Shown here in pieces: positions 9,333 to 18,772 of a stretch of DNA of 64,000 nt. The stretch comes from Vibrio sp. qd031 (GTDB lineage: Bacteria > Pseudomonadota > Gammaproteobacteria > Enterobacterales > Vibrionaceae): positions 1-64,000 of the forward strand of contig NZ_JXQD01000005.1 of NCBI RefSeq assembly GCF_002100145.1, in the 5' to 3' direction. How positions within the stretch are numbered: the first letter of the stretch is position 1; every line of letters starts with the position of its first letter. A model generated the notes under the pieces. The model saw only the letters and a list, made by a program, of their open reading frames with translations. It made no database searches and had not been told where the DNA came from. The position numbers and the translations under genes are program-made.

Positions 9333-10451
9333 ATGAAAATTGCTTTGGTCCATCTTCGACATGCCTACAGTGGCGGTGTAGAGCTATATTTGAACAAGCT
9401 TGCGGCGTACATGGCTGAAAAAGGTGAAGATGTTACCATCATCTGTCGTTCTCACGATAAAAGGCCCCCTCATCCTAAGGTAAAGTTTGTAAAGCTAAAG
9501 GGCTTAAGCATTGGTAAGACACATAGACTTTGGCGTTTCGCTAAAGATGTAGAACAGCACGTCAAACACTCAGACTACGACTTAGTCTACGGCCTCGCTC
9601 ATGCATGGACACATGATGTACTTCGTATTGGGGCAGGAACCAGCTTTCATCAATCCAAGGCGCTGGGACGTAAAATGCGTTTTAAGGATAAAGTGAATAA
9701 TGCTATTGAGCGAAAAGCGATGACCCCAGGCGCTTATCAGCATGTGATCTGCAACTCCGAGAAAAGTGCAGGTGAGATTAAAGAGCTACATCATGTCCCT
9801 GATGACAAAATCACGGTTATCCACAATTTTGTTGATACTACTCACTTCGATAGTCAAAGAGTCAAAACTGAAGCTGAAGCATTAAAAAATGAGCTAATGC
9901 TAAACGATGACTTACCCATTTTTTTGTTTCTCGGCACGGGCTACGATCGCAAAGGACTCAAGCCTACTCTAGAAGCGTTCTCTAAGTTGGATTATGAGGC
10001 GCGTTTAATCGTTGTTGGTAGAGAATCCAGAGAGCAAGACTACATTAATTATGCAAAACAGCTTGGAATTGCAGACTCGTGCATGTTTTTGGGTGAGAGA
10101 AGACAACCTGAGCTATTTTTTAGTATCGCAGATTGTTACGTGCTCCCAACTAAGTATGAACCTTTTGGTTTCACAGTGATTGAGGCGCTGTCTTGCGGTA
10201 TTCCCGTTATTACAACGCAACAATGTGGTGCCAAAGAGGTTTTAACAGCTGACGTTTCAACGATAGTCTCTAGTCATGAGGATATTAGTGGGTTAGTAGA
10301 GGCCATGACTTATTGGGCATCGAAGTTCAAGGACAGCACACTGAAATCGACGTGTCGCGAGGTGGCCCTAAGAAATGAAATATCGACGGTTCTCGAGAAA
10401 AACTACCAGAAGCTGTTGGACGTTTATGACGCTAAATTCAAGCATGTTTAA
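9333..10451 (+). CDS. GT4 glycosyltransferase (WaaG-like)
   Basis: This 372-aa GT-B glycosyltransferase of family 4 resembles WaaG-type core glucosyltransferases. The N-terminal HAYSGGVELYLNKLA matches the glycine-rich acceptor loop, LFLGTGYDRKGL near 206 is the typical start of the donor domain, and EPFGFTVIEALSCGIPV near 275 contains the E-x7-E motif. It begins three bases after waaA and is probably cotranscribed. The likely role is adding a hexose to heptose on the cytoplasmic side of the core; donor specificity cannot be deduced. Confidence 0.85.
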   Translation: MKIALVHLRHAYSGGVELYLNKLAAYMAEKGEDVTIICRSHDKRPPHPKVKFVKLKGLSIGKTHRLWRFAKDVEQHVKHSDYDLVYGLAHAWTHDVLRIGAGTSFHQSKALGRKMRFKDKVNNAIERKAMTPGAYQHVICNSEKSAGEIKELHHVPDDKITVIHNFVDTTHFDSQRVKTEAEALKNELMLNDDLPIFLFLGTGYDRKGLKPTLEAFSKLDYEARLIVVGRESREQDYINYAKQLGIADSCMFLGERRQPELFFSIADCYVLPTKYEPFGFTVIEALSCGIPVITTQQCGAKEVLTADVSTIVSSHEDISGLVEAMTYWASKFKDSTLKSTCREVALRNEISTVLEKNYQKLLDVYDAKFKHV

Positions 10452-10515
10452 ACCCTTCCCAAATAAGCGCCTACGACCTAACGGCCAATCTGTACAGAAA
10501 AATTAGGACATACCG

Positions 10516-11418
10516 TTGAATCCAAAAGTCTCAGTAATTCTTCCCGCATTCAACGCCGCAGCAACTCTCCATGCTGCGGTAGAGAGCATTCTACGACAAA
10601 CCTACACTAATATAGAGTTAATATGCATAGACGATGGCTCTAAAGATTCAACTCTAGAGGTGCTAAACACGTTTAAGGATGACTCACGAGTTAACATCAT
10701 CTCTAGGGAAAACCGTGGCCTTATTGCCAGCTTAAATGAAGGCATAGACGCCTCTACAGGTAAGTACATCGCAAGAATGGATGCGGATGATATCTCTTTA
10801 GAAGATAGAATCGAAAAGCAAGTGAACTTCCTTGAAGCTCACTCTTCGGTGGTTGCGTTAGGAGGGGCGATTCATGAGTTTGACGAAACAGGGTATATCA
10901 AAGTAAAAACGAACCCTACTCACAATGAAGAGCTGCAGTTCCACTCACTGCATAAAATCCCTATCTGGCATCCGACCGCTATGTTTAGAGCCGATATTGT
11001 TAAGACATTTGGCGTCCGATACGATGCTCAATACCCACATGCAGAGGACGCAAAGTTTTGGTTTGAACTCTCCAAACTTGGTGAGTTAGCAAACTTAGAA
11101 GATGTACTGCTTAACTATCGTCGATCTGACGAGCAAGCATCAAAAAAGCATAACAAAGCGCAAAGGGCATCGGCTAACAAAGCGAGATTGGAACTGTATT
11201 ATGAGCTTTCTCGGCAGTATGGCTTAAGCTTTGATAGCACCTCTCAATCAACAAGAGTGCATTGGCCTGAGGATAATAAACTTAGTCACCTATTTGTCCG
11301 GTTTGTGGTAAGTAAGCACTGCGATAGACCGCTAAAGGTAAAAGTAAAAACTGTAATCAATTCACCATTTTCTTTGCGAGACCGAATGCAACTGTTGTGG
11401 AAAATAGCCAGATTATAA
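10516..11418 (+). CDS. GT2 family glycosyltransferase
   Basis: This 300-aa inverting GT-A glycosyltransferase has VSVILPAFNAAATLHAAVES at residues 5-24, IDDGSKDST near 38, and ARMDADDIS near 90 with the DxD metal-binding motif. An ED motif lies in HAEDAKFWFEL near 175. The start is TTG at 10516, preceded by TTAGGACA. It is the last plus-strand gene of the core run and faces the GT90 gene tail to tail. It probably extends the outer core. It is related in layout to the GT2 at 32421. Confidence 0.82.
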   Translation: MNPKVSVILPAFNAAATLHAAVESILRQTYTNIELICIDDGSKDSTLEVLNTFKDDSRVNIISRENRGLIASLNEGIDASTGKYIARMDADDISLEDRIEKQVNFLEAHSSVVALGGAIHEFDETGYIKVKTNPTHNEELQFHSLHKIPIWHPTAMFRADIVKTFGVRYDAQYPHAEDAKFWFELSKLGELANLEDVLLNYRRSDEQASKKHNKAQRASANKARLELYYELSRQYGLSFDSTSQSTRVHWPEDNKLSHLFVRFVVSKHCDRPLKVKVKTVINSPFSLRDRMQLLWKIARL

Positions 11419-11527
11419 CTTGATTACCCAAAATGAGTTTTTAACGAGTCACCTTGTGCCATTAAAGGAGCGTTAAATTGGAGATAGCACAGTGCTGCTG
11501 CATAGTTGGCGCTACAGGTTAGTACAC

Positions 11528-12454
11528 TTAAGTTAGTCGGTTGTGTCGAAAGTATTTTTCTGCGACTAATAACTCGATCGTTTTTTCAGTATCCTTATCG
11601 CCAAACTGCTCTAACCACTGATGTGCATTGCGTATGATCTTGAGTACGTCGTCTTCGTGATCTAAGTAGTAGTTGACTTGCTCAATGAGGTTTGAGTAGT
11701 CGTCCTTTACTTCAATGTAATGTATGCCAGCCTCTAGTCGCCCTTCCATAAACCATGTTTCAAATTTGGGTTTGGCCATAATGACCACCGAGTTTGATGA
11801 CATTGCCCATTTTAGGTTGGTTGCTACATCGTTACCTTCAATAGCCAAGATAAACTTGTACTGCAGTTGCTCCAAAATGGTCATTTTGTCTTTCACCCAG
11901 GGAGCATCAATAATAGGTTTAGTCTGTCCAATGTTGCATTGAGGGTGGTTGTAAAACTGCTTAATGACGACGGCTCGGTGCGCCTTTGAGCCTGCACCTC
12001 GCCAAACCACCATATCTTTCTTTGCTGAGTAGGGGATAGGGTCACTAATGAAATTAAAGTGGCGCACCTTATTAAGTTTAAGTAGCACAGAGTTTTGGTT
12101 TTCGGTATCGACACTTATCGGCCTACTTTTGACAAAACTAGGGACTGATGGAACATGAGTAACGTCCCCGTTTATAAACTCAACTTGATTGTGTTTAGGA
12201 AAGTACTTTAGCGTGCTGTATAGGTCAAAAAAGTACGTCCAGCCACCGGTTTTTTTATAGTCTGAGATTGCAGTAGGGTTTGAAAGTGAGTAATCAGCAT
12301 TTAGCTTGTTGTAATAGTTTACCCGTTCTAGCACGTGTTGAGAGCTGGCCAATGGGCTCTCAAGTCGACGCTTAGTCGTCAATCTAAAGAGAAAGGATGG
12401 TACAAGGTAAGCCAGCGCATTGCCTAAGTAATATTTTATCTTGTTGTTTCGCAC
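11528..12454 (-). CDS. GT90 family glycosyltransferase (CAP10/LpsA-like)
   Basis: This 308-aa protein resembles the GT90 (CAP10/LpsA) family of LPS core glycosyltransferases. KDMVVWRGAGSKAHRAVVIK near 145 is the conserved WRG block, and KFILAIEGNDVATNLKWAMS near 200 followed by FETWFMEGRLEAG is the conserved C-terminal block. The start is GTG at 12454. It lies 25 bases downstream of a GT9 gene on the same strand, so the two form a small minus-strand operon. The donor is unknown; characterised LPS relatives transfer xylose or glucose. Confidence 0.82.
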   Translation of the reverse strand: MRNNKIKYYLGNALAYLVPSFLFRLTTKRRLESPLASSQHVLERVNYYNKLNADYSLSNPTAISDYKKTGGWTYFFDLYSTLKYFPKHNQVEFINGDVTHVPSVPSFVKSRPISVDTENQNSVLLKLNKVRHFNFISDPIPYSAKKDMVVWRGAGSKAHRAVVIKQFYNHPQCNIGQTKPIIDAPWVKDKMTILEQLQYKFILAIEGNDVATNLKWAMSSNSVVIMAKPKFETWFMEGRLEAGIHYIEVKDDYSNLIEQVNYYLDHEDDVLKIIRNAHQWLEQFGDKDTEKTIELLVAEKYFRHNRLT

Positions 12455-12479
12455 AGTTTCGTTCCCTATGTCTTAGCTG

Positions 12480-13526
12480 CTATGTGAGACTTGAGGTGAC
12501 GGTGTCAAACATATCAATAACTTGGCTCGACTGGATTCGTTCCATCGCGGATTTGTCCTTAACACGAGTGCGCCATTGGACGGTAGACTGGCCTCTTTCG
12601 GCATCAAGCGCTTCTTTATAAACAGATACCACGTGTTTTCGGAAATGATAAGGACCCGTTCGCTCTGGATTATGATGTGCATACAGTCCGATTACGGGAG
12701 TTTTTACCGCATTAGCCATGTGAACAGGCCCTGTATCGGGAGCGATAACGAGATCGGCTTGTTTAATTAATGACAACATTTCCATCAGCGAACTTTCACC
12801 CACTAGATTTCTTATAGGGGTGTCAATTTGTTCCATAATGTTATTCGCTAGGTCTACTTCTACTTGAGAAGGGCTACCGGCCAAAATAATTTCCCAACCA
12901 TTATTGTAGGCATGCTTAATAACGTCAGCATATCCATTACTGGTCCAGTTTTTGTAAGATTTACTTGCCCCAGGCACAATCACTAGGTTTTTATTGCCTT
13001 CTGCTATGTGCTGGGTTGCCCAATTATTGTCAGCGGTAGTGATCGGAATTGTCCATGTTGGTTCTTGAACCGTAACGCCTAATGTTTGCGCGAACGCAAG
13101 TAAGCCATCGAGAACATGAGGCAAATCTTGGGGTGAAGGCACTTTGACATTGGTAAATAGTGTCTGAAAATCTTGGCTTCTGTCTTTATCGAACCCAAGA
13201 GTATATCTGGCTTTAATGCCTAAGGTTGCCACGCTAGCTCGCAAGGCATATTGACAATGTAGCAAGGCATCAAAACGTTGTTTAGAGAGTGTTTTCCATA
13301 GCTTAAAGTAGGCTCTGAAACCCTCTTTTTTGTCAAATTCAATAACATCAATACCGGGAAGAGGTCTGATTAACTCAGCTTCGAGCTTACCGGTAATCCA
13401 AGTGATCCTAGTCGTAGGCCATTGTTTCTGAATCATTTGAACGACGGCGATAGTATTACAAACATCGCCTATGGCAGAGAGTCGCAAAATACAAAGCGAT
13501 GATGGTGCTGAAGAGAATAAAGCCAT
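12480..13526 (-). CDS. GT9 heptosyltransferase-like protein
   Basis: This 348-aa member of the ADP-heptose:LPS heptosyltransferase family is closer to the WaaC/OpsX type. ILRLSAIGDVCNTIAVVQMI near the N-terminus is the family start. APDTGPVHMANAVKTPVIGL near 260 is the nucleotide-sugar binding block, followed by HHNPERTGPY. The ATG at 13526 is preferred over a TTG four codons upstream. It is a good candidate for heptosyltransferase I, since no other waaC-type gene is present in the window, but this is inference. It is transcribed divergently from kdkA. Confidence 0.85.
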   Translation of the reverse strand: MALFSSAPSSLCILRLSAIGDVCNTIAVVQMIQKQWPTTRITWITGKLEAELIRPLPGIDVIEFDKKEGFRAYFKLWKTLSKQRFDALLHCQYALRASVATLGIKARYTLGFDKDRSQDFQTLFTNVKVPSPQDLPHVLDGLLAFAQTLGVTVQEPTWTIPITTADNNWATQHIAEGNKNLVIVPGASKSYKNWTSNGYADVIKHAYNNGWEIILAGSPSQVEVDLANNIMEQIDTPIRNLVGESSLMEMLSLIKQADLVIAPDTGPVHMANAVKTPVIGLYAHHNPERTGPYHFRKHVVSVYKEALDAERGQSTVQWRTRVKDKSAMERIQSSQVIDMFDTVTSSLT

Positions 13527-13683
13527 GGGAGAATCCAACCAAATCGAACTTTCGATTATGCAATTAAAGCGTATAAATGTAAAATCAAAGCGTTAACAGC
13601 ATCACATTGTAATGGCGCTGCTTAAACACCATTACCTTCCCCCAAACTTATAGGCTTACGAGTGGCTTGTAGAGGATTTTGCT

Positions 13684-14394
13684 TTGCTTAAATCAACACC
13701 CAATGAGAGTACACGCATTTGGCACGACGAAGAGCAACTTGCAGGGTGCAATGTGCGCTGTTTCGATGCAACCTACTGGAAGCAATTGGGACGGATTACC
13801 GGATCTGCCAATGGAAGAGGTACGACATGGTTTGTCGATCTTGGAAATGGGCAAGGACAAGCCGCTTTACGCCAGTATCGCCGGGGGGGGCTACTGGGGA
13901 AAGTCATTAAGCAGTCTTATCTGTTCACTGGGTGGGAGAAGACGCGCAGCTATTGCGAGCTACAGCTGCTGTTTACCTTAAAAGAAGCTGGGGTAAACGT
14001 CCCCACACCAATTGCCGCGATTGCAACGCGCCATGGGTTTACCTACCAGGCCGCGCTGTTGAGTGAGCGGGTTGAGCAAGGTCGCGATCTATCTCATTTA
14101 CTCTGTGAGCGAGAACTTAGCTCGGATGTTTATTTTTCGATTGGGCAGCAAATTCGTAAGATGCACAATGCCCAGGTCAATCATACTGACTTAAACATTC
14201 ACAATATCTTGATCGATCACCAAATGAAGGTTTGGATAATAGATTTTGATAAATGCTATGTTGAGCAAGGAGATGGCTGGAAAAACGCGAATCTGCAGCG
14301 ATTACAACGCTCTTTTCATAAGGAACAAGAGAAGATAGGGATCCGCTGGAGCAGCTCTGATTGGGAGTCACTTTTACAAGGTTGGTCACAATAG
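13684..14394 (+). CDS. kdkA: 3-deoxy-D-manno-octulosonic acid kinase
   Basis: KdkA phosphorylates Kdo (usually at O4) in lipid A-core of vibrios, Haemophilus and others that carry one Kdo. The protein is 236 aa, typical for the family. It is a reduced protein-kinase fold: NHTDLNIHNIL near 166-176 is the catalytic loop (HxD with Asn) and WIIDFDKC near 182 is the metal-binding DFD. ALRQYRRGG near 60 supplies the glycine-rich/lysine-equivalent region. The start is TTG at 13684. It stands alone on the plus strand between two minus-strand GT9 genes. Confidence 0.93.
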   Translation: MLKSTPNESTRIWHDEEQLAGCNVRCFDATYWKQLGRITGSANGRGTTWFVDLGNGQGQAALRQYRRGGLLGKVIKQSYLFTGWEKTRSYCELQLLFTLKEAGVNVPTPIAAIATRHGFTYQAALLSERVEQGRDLSHLLCERELSSDVYFSIGQQIRKMHNAQVNHTDLNIHNILIDHQMKVWIIDFDKCYVEQGDGWKNANLQRLQRSFHKEQEKIGIRWSSSDWESLLQGWSQ

Positions 14395-14426
14395 CGACCA
14401 ACCATTTAGCCATTAACTAGACTAAG

Positions 14427-15494
14427 TCACTGCTCTCCAATCACTCGCGTAAGTGCCCGACTGGCATCGAGACTGTCGAGATGTTCATTAATCGAATAGT
14501 CACTTAATACCCCAAAAACTTCAGGATTGGTTTTATTGTACAATCCTATGCATCTGGCCCCCGCAGCATCCGCTAAATGCAGTGGGCCGGTATCACAACA
14601 GATAAATCCATCCATGTGTTTAAGCACGCTCGCAAGTAAGCGCATATCTTTTTGAAATACGGTGTGAATACCCGGTTGAAGAGGTGAGGTAATATCAGGG
14701 CTCAACACTTCCACCCAGTTTATAGATTGGTTAGAAGCCATTTCAAATTGCTTGATAATATCACGCCACTTTTCGTCTGAAAGCTGCTTAGATCCTCGAG
14801 CACCGCGAAAATACGCCAGAGTTATCTGCTCATCACGCTCAAACTCACGCTTTTTGTCATTGCCAAACTCAAGTTCCTCTGCCGTAAAAGCTAAGTGGTG
14901 AGAAATAGGCTCCACTAACGTGTTGCCCAGCCGCGCCAGCAGATACAAATGAGTTAGAGCGGCATGCTTTCTATCGTCACTTTTATCAAAAGTGTGTGTG
15001 TAGCATATATTGCGATTGTCATTAGGGGATGACACCTTATTCTTGCCGTTAAGCATGGCGCATATCATGGAGTCTTCGACAGAGTTAGTGGGTACGATCA
15101 CTAAGTCATAGGTCGTTCTCTTCAATATACGGATCTCTTTAATATATGATAAGAGGTGTTTGAATGAGAAATTGGTATAGCGAATATGGTCTACATTTAA
15201 CCCTTCGAAGACATGACCTTGCCACGATTGTTTAAGCACTAACGTTATATTGGCGTTTGGGTAAAGTGCTCGAGTCTGCGAGATAAATGGGATCAAAAAA
15301 TACATATTCCCTATTCGACCGTTATTTCTCACAATCGCGATGTTTTTTACTTGGTCGTGGGGCAGTACGGTCTGTTGATTATGCTTTTTATTGTTCAAAA
15401 GCCAATACAGTAGCACTTCAAGGCGCTTCATTTTCGCACGACGATATTTGTCAAAGCTGCGCAGGGAGGTTTTTAGATTTTTTGTAAAACTCAC
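14427..15494 (-). CDS. GT9 heptosyltransferase family protein
   Basis: This is a third GT9 member. IAIVRNNGRIGNMYFLIPFI is the N-terminal acceptor domain start and CCDTGPLHLADAAGARCIGL near the C-terminus is the donor-binding block. A start at GTG 15494 is chosen because AAAGG lies eight bases upstream, giving 355 aa. The frame stays open to a TTG at 15575 without a recognisable binding site, and an ATG at 15431 is another option. It follows the GT2 gene at 15583 on the same strand. It probably adds a further heptose or a hexose to the core (WaaQ-like position). Confidence 0.8.
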   Translation of the reverse strand: MSFTKNLKTSLRSFDKYRRAKMKRLEVLLYWLLNNKKHNQQTVLPHDQVKNIAIVRNNGRIGNMYFLIPFISQTRALYPNANITLVLKQSWQGHVFEGLNVDHIRYTNFSFKHLLSYIKEIRILKRTTYDLVIVPTNSVEDSMICAMLNGKNKVSSPNDNRNICYTHTFDKSDDRKHAALTHLYLLARLGNTLVEPISHHLAFTAEELEFGNDKKREFERDEQITLAYFRGARGSKQLSDEKWRDIIKQFEMASNQSINWVEVLSPDITSPLQPGIHTVFQKDMRLLASVLKHMDGFICCDTGPLHLADAAGARCIGLYNKTNPEVFGVLSDYSINEHLDSLDASRALTRVIGEQ

Positions 15495-15582
15495 GGAGAT
15501 AACCTTTGTAGATGCAAAATAGTCAAAAGGAATACCAAGCAACCATGTGCCCATAGGTATTCGTTCTGTTAACAAAATAAAT

Positions 15583-16371
15583 TTATTCAGACACTATGCC
15601 ATTTGAGCAGCGAATCAGCCCTTTGTCTTTGGTTTGGTTTAGAAGCGTGGCGTTGTAGGCTGACATTGCTCGAGAGCTCTCTTCATGAAATAAATGAAAG
15701 GCCACCCCGCCATGTCTTAGTCGTTTACGCAAAATGCCGGCATTTTTCATACGTTGGGCAAATTCGTTGTCTTCTTTCCCCCAACCTTCGAAGTCTTGGT
15801 TAAATCCGTTTACATCGAGAACATCTTGCCGCCAAAATGCCATATTGCACCCTTTGGTCCCCCCAATAGAGGTTTTTCTCCCTACCGCTAATAGTTGCAA
15901 CCAATATAGGCTTATAGAATAAGTTCGGTTCTTCAAATCTTTGATGGCGGGTGAAAATAGTGTTGGCGTCTTTCTGCTGGCCAACAAATCTTGGCTTCCT
16001 GTTGCGGTCAACATTGTTCGCCAGCCTTGAACAAAGTACCCTTTTTCAGCAAACCTTAAGTGGTCACGAATAAAGTGTTTGTGCAGCACCATGTCACCGT
16101 CAATCATGATGATGTAATCACCGGTTGCTTGAGCAATAGCGTTATTGCGGCTTTTTGATAATCGAAAGCCAAGATCGTCTTGCCAGCAATGGATCACAGA
16201 CCCAGGGTGCTTTTCTTGCCAAGCTTGTACAACGTCTATTGTCTCTTGACCAGAACCGTCATCAGCAATAATTATCTGATCCGGCATAATACTTTGCTTA
16301 GTGGTACTTTCCATTACCAAGTCAAGCGCTTCGGGCCAATTATAGGTTGTAATGATTAAGGTCGTGTTCAT
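15583..16371 (-). CDS. GT2 family glycosyltransferase
   Basis: This 262-aa GT-A protein has LIITTYNWPEALDLVMES at the N-terminus, IIADDGSGQETIDVV near 34, and IIMIDGDMVLHKHF near 88 with the DxD motif. GFNQDFEGWGKEDNEFAQRM near 195 is the C-terminal W-G-x-E-D block found in galactosyltransferase-type GT2 enzymes of core and capsule loci. It is the first gene of a two-gene minus-strand unit with the GT9 gene at 14427. The 164-base gap upstream, between it and mutM, is where its promoter should be. Confidence 0.85.
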   Translation of the reverse strand: MNTTLIITTYNWPEALDLVMESTTKQSIMPDQIIIADDGSGQETIDVVQAWQEKHPGSVIHCWQDDLGFRLSKSRNNAIAQATGDYIIMIDGDMVLHKHFIRDHLRFAEKGYFVQGWRTMLTATGSQDLLASRKTPTLFSPAIKDLKNRTYSISLYWLQLLAVGRKTSIGGTKGCNMAFWRQDVLDVNGFNQDFEGWGKEDNEFAQRMKNAGILRKRLRHGGVAFHLFHEESSRAMSAYNATLLNQTKDKGLIRCSNGIVSE

Positions 16372-16535
16372 GCGTATATCATTGTAGAGCCATTAATGCG
16401 CACTATATTACTTGAATCAAGCGGTAACACTAGAGTCTATCGAAGATTGTCGTTATCGCATTCTAAGATCAGGCTACAATGTGTTCAGCTACGCATCAAA
16501 TTGATGGTGGGTAGACGTTTTAATTGTCATTGAGC

Positions 16536-17345
16536 TTAGCTTTGGCACTTATCACACCAAAATGTATTTCTTTGTGCAACCATCTTTGAGCTGATGGTGT
16601 TGGTGCAATTTGAGCAAGGCTTCCCTTCCTGTCCATAAACATGCAGAGTTTGCGCAAAATACCCAGGCTTGCCATCTGGTTGTTCAAAGTCGTTTAACGT
16701 GGTCCCACCTTGGCTGATAGCTTTCTCAAGTACCGACTTGATCTCATTGATCAATAATTGCCATTCCTTTTTTTTAACGGCATTTGCCTTACGAAATGGA
16801 GAGATCTTAGCATTGAACAACGCTTCATTGGCGTAGATGTTTCCCACACCAACGACCACCTTATTGTCCATAATAAACTGCTTGATGGTGACTTTTCTTT
16901 TTTGCGCCACAGGCCATACATACTCTAAGCAGAAATTGGCTGTCAGGGGCTCTGGACCTAAGTGCGAGAGCAGCTCAATGTTTTCTCCTTTAGCAAACCA
17001 TAACCAGCATCCAAATCGGCGCGGATCGTTGTAGCGAAGTGTGACACCATTGCTCAGTACCATATCGACATGGTCATGTTTGGCCGGGGAGGTTGGAGTC
17101 TTCAATACACGCAATGACCCCGACATGCCTAAGTGCACAACAATAGTGCCAACATCCAATTGGATTAATAAGTATTTTGCCCGGCGTTCTACGCTATTAA
17201 TCTGGTGACCAATGGCATCAGCTATCTGCTCTGGCACTGGCCATCGCAAGCGCGGCTGCCTGATCGTAAGGCTTGTAATAGTTTGCCCAACTAAATGTGG
17301 TGCTGTCCCCAAGCGGGAAACTTCAACTTCTGGTAACTCTGGCAT
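16536..17345 (-). CDS. mutM: Formamidopyrimidine-DNA glycosylase MutM (Fpg)
   Basis: Fpg excises 8-oxoguanine and other oxidised purines from DNA and has AP-lyase activity. The N-terminal MPELPEVE carries the catalytic Pro2 and Glu3 after Met removal. [12 protein letters not shown] near 170 is the helix-two-turn-helix region. The C-terminal zinc finger has CSNC near 246 and CDKC at the end, a four-cysteine arrangement. The 269-aa length is standard. It lies 34 bases downstream of a small membrane-protein gene on the same strand. Linkage with coaD, rpmGB and LPS-core genes is common in gammaproteobacteria. Confidence 0.97.
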   Translation of the reverse strand: MPELPEVEVSRLGTAPHLVGQTITSLTIRQPRLRWPVPEQIADAIGHQINSVERRAKYLLIQLDVGTIVVHLGMSGSLRVLKTPTSPAKHDHVDMVLSNGVTLRYNDPRRFGCWLWFAKGENIELLSHLGPEPLTANFCLEYVWPVAQKRKVTIKQFIMDNKVVVGVGNIYANEALFNAKISPFRKANAVKKKEWQLLINEIKSVLEKAISQGGTTLNDFEQPDGKPGYFAQTLHVYGQEGKPCSNCTNTISSKMVAQRNTFWCDKCQS

Positions 17346-17379
17346 GCTATGCGTCCGGTATGTTACAGGTAAAAATGGG

Positions 17380-17850
17380 CTATAGGCCTAAATAGTGACC
17401 GTCCACAGAGACTGCCAACCATTTGTTTTCCCAACTTTGTAGCAACCAAAACTGCTCAAACTCATAGGTTGTTATTCGCTGCGGCTCGTCAATATCGACG
17501 TACCACACCTCCACCGTTGATGGAGAGTGTAAGTTAGGTGAGAGCTGTTGGTATTGCTCGGCGGTGATCTCTGTGCCCACTAATGAGCGCCAACGTTGAG
17601 CAAGCTCGGTCGAGTCTAATGCAGAAAACGATTCGGTACTCCAATTGCCATTATCGTAGCGGATAGACATAGCGGGCAGTTCGATTTTATAAGGTGCGGC
17701 CGCAGGGTTAAGGACATACGGAAAGTCACTATAAGGGTCGGAAATGAACAGTGTTTTAATGATCGTTGGCAAATTGAGCGCAGTAATAAACAGAATGCAC
17801 GCAATAATGATGACGTTGTTCCACTGACGACGTGTGAGCCTAGGCAGCAT
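17380..17850 (-). CDS. Small single-pass membrane protein upstream of mutM
   Basis: This 156-aa protein has one N-terminal transmembrane segment (about residues 12-34, [20 protein letters not shown]). A hydrophilic, probably periplasmic domain follows, containing [10 protein letters not shown], a W-rich C-terminus and several acidic residues. I do not recognise a domain. It sits between rpmG and mutM on their strand but downstream of a clear terminator for rpmBG, so it probably pairs with mutM. Function is unknown. Confidence 0.8.
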   Translation of the reverse strand: MLPRLTRRQWNNVIIIACILFITALNLPTIIKTLFISDPYSDFPYVLNPAAAPYKIELPAMSIRYDNGNWSTESFSALDSTELAQRWRSLVGTEITAEQYQQLSPNLHSPSTVEVWYVDIDEPQRITTYEFEQFWLLQSWENKWLAVSVDGHYLGL

Positions 17851-17914
17851 AAATTCCCTTTATTCAAGCAAACTGCTTTTAAGTAGTCATACTAATTACT
17901 ATAAACTGCAGGCA

Positions 17915-17942
17915 ATAAAAAACCCAGCCTAAGCTGGGTCTT
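17915..17942 (-). terminator. Intrinsic terminator of rpmB-rpmG
   Basis: On the minus strand ACCCAGC-TTAG-GCTGGGT forms a perfect 7-bp GC-rich stem with a 4-base loop (17922-17939), followed by a run of Ts (17917-17922 on the plus strand are As). It lies 27 bases past the rpmG stop. Confidence 0.93.
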
Positions 17943-17965
17943 CATGTCATCGAAGTTGGAATCAA

Positions 17966-18133
17966 TTACTTGATCTTAGCTTCTTTGTACATAACGTGCT
18001 TACGAACAACTGGATCAAATTTCTTGATCTCAAATTTGCCCGGCATGTTACGCTTGTTTTTATCTGTAGTATAGAAGTGACCTGTACCAGCAGAAGAAAC
18101 AAGTTTAATCTTTTCGCGAATGCCTTTAGCCAT
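17966..18133 (-). CDS. rpmG: 50S ribosomal protein L33
   Basis: This 55-aa protein begins [20 protein letters not shown] and ends in VMYKEAKIK, the typical bacterial L33. It lacks the zinc-binding cysteines, i.e. it is the C-minus form used by most gammaproteobacteria. AGAGGAAT precedes the ATG. It follows rpmB by 13 bases in the conserved rpmB-rpmG operon. The protein is part of the large ribosomal subunit near the E site. Confidence 0.98.
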   Translation of the reverse strand: MAKGIREKIKLVSSAGTGHFYTTDKNKRNMPGKFEIKKFDPVVRKHVMYKEAKIK

Positions 18134-18146
18134 TGCTCAATTCCTC

Positions 18147-18383
18147 TTAAACGTTTTCGCCACGTGCACGGATATCAACAAGAACAGCATCGATGCCTTT
18201 CTTATCAATAATACGCATGCCTTTAGCAGTTAGACGTAGTTTAACAAAACGTTTTTCGCTCTCTACCCAGAAACGATGAGTTTGTAGGTTCGGCAGAAAA
18301 CGACGCTTAGTAGCGTTACGCGCGTGTGAACGGTTGTTACCCGTTACCGGACGTTTACCAGTTACTTGGCATACTCGGGACAT
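18147..18383 (-). CDS. rpmB: 50S ribosomal protein L28
   Basis: This 78-aa protein starts [20 protein letters not shown], the conserved L28 N-terminus. The ATG at 18383 has GGAGAA upstream; an alternative start five codons earlier is rejected on family length. It is first gene of the rpmB-rpmG operon, driven by the promoter at 18505-18533. Confidence 0.98.
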   Translation of the reverse strand: MSRVCQVTGKRPVTGNNRSHARNATKRRFLPNLQTHRFWVESEKRFVKLRLTAKGMRIIDKKGIDAVLVDIRARGENV

Positions 18384-18504
18384 GAATGTCTTCTCCAAAT
18401 CGTTTCAGCTCGATATCAACCTTGGAGGTTAAGCTTAATCATCACAAGTGATGGCTAGTCAAAACTACTGTGGATAATCCACACAAGGCTATCAAAGGTC
18501 GCGC

Positions 18505-18533
18505 ATTATACTAACTTGCACGCAGTAGCTCAA
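18505..18533 (-). promoter_or_regulatory. Promoter of rpmB-rpmG
   Basis: On the minus strand TTGAGC (18533-18528) is separated by exactly 17 bases from a perfect TATAAT (18510-18505). The promoter lies about 120 bases upstream of the rpmB ATG. Confidence 0.85.
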
Positions 18534-18733
18534 GACCTAATCAGATCCTTTTTTCAGAATCGCAGATCTTTTTGTGCGTCGAACTGAGTTGTGCATAAAA
18601 TTGTGGCGGAATAATACGGGAAATATGTAAGCGGTGCAATCATAGTCTGAGTAAGATTTCAGGCTTTTTTAGATAAAGGTTTTGTAAGGAGCTGTTAAGC
18701 CTTTACATTGACTCTGAAAACTCTCACTAGTAC

Positions 18734-18742
18734 TGCTATAAT
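18734..18742 (+). promoter_or_regulatory. Extended -10 promoter for the Wzi-like gene
   Basis: TGCTATAAT at 18734-18742 is an ideal extended -10, 30 bases before the ATG at 18773. A TTGACT at 18708-18713 is too far (23-base spacer) to be its -35, so recognition probably relies on the TG extension. The short leader excludes an ops-type regulatory RNA. Confidence 0.6.
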
Positions 18743-18772
18743 TCGGCGGCATTTCCACTACTAGTTAACCCG

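Larger units (their letters stand above)
18384..18772. other. Divergent intergenic region, rpmB / wzi-like gene
   Basis: These 389 bases hold the outward promoters described at 18505-18533 (minus) and 18734-18742 (plus). I see no open frame with a convincing start, and no ops element. The plus-strand side near 18540-18680 has several T-runs but no clear hairpin. Confidence 0.7.

Noticed and set aside
15495..15575. Longer start (TTG 15575) for the GT9 gene at 14427
   Set aside because: No ribosome binding site, whereas the GTG at 15494 has AAAGG at good spacing; the longer form is not excluded.
18708..18713. TTGACT as -35 for the Wzi-like gene
   Set aside because: The spacer to the TATAAT is 23 bases, too long for sigma-70; the extended -10 is used instead.
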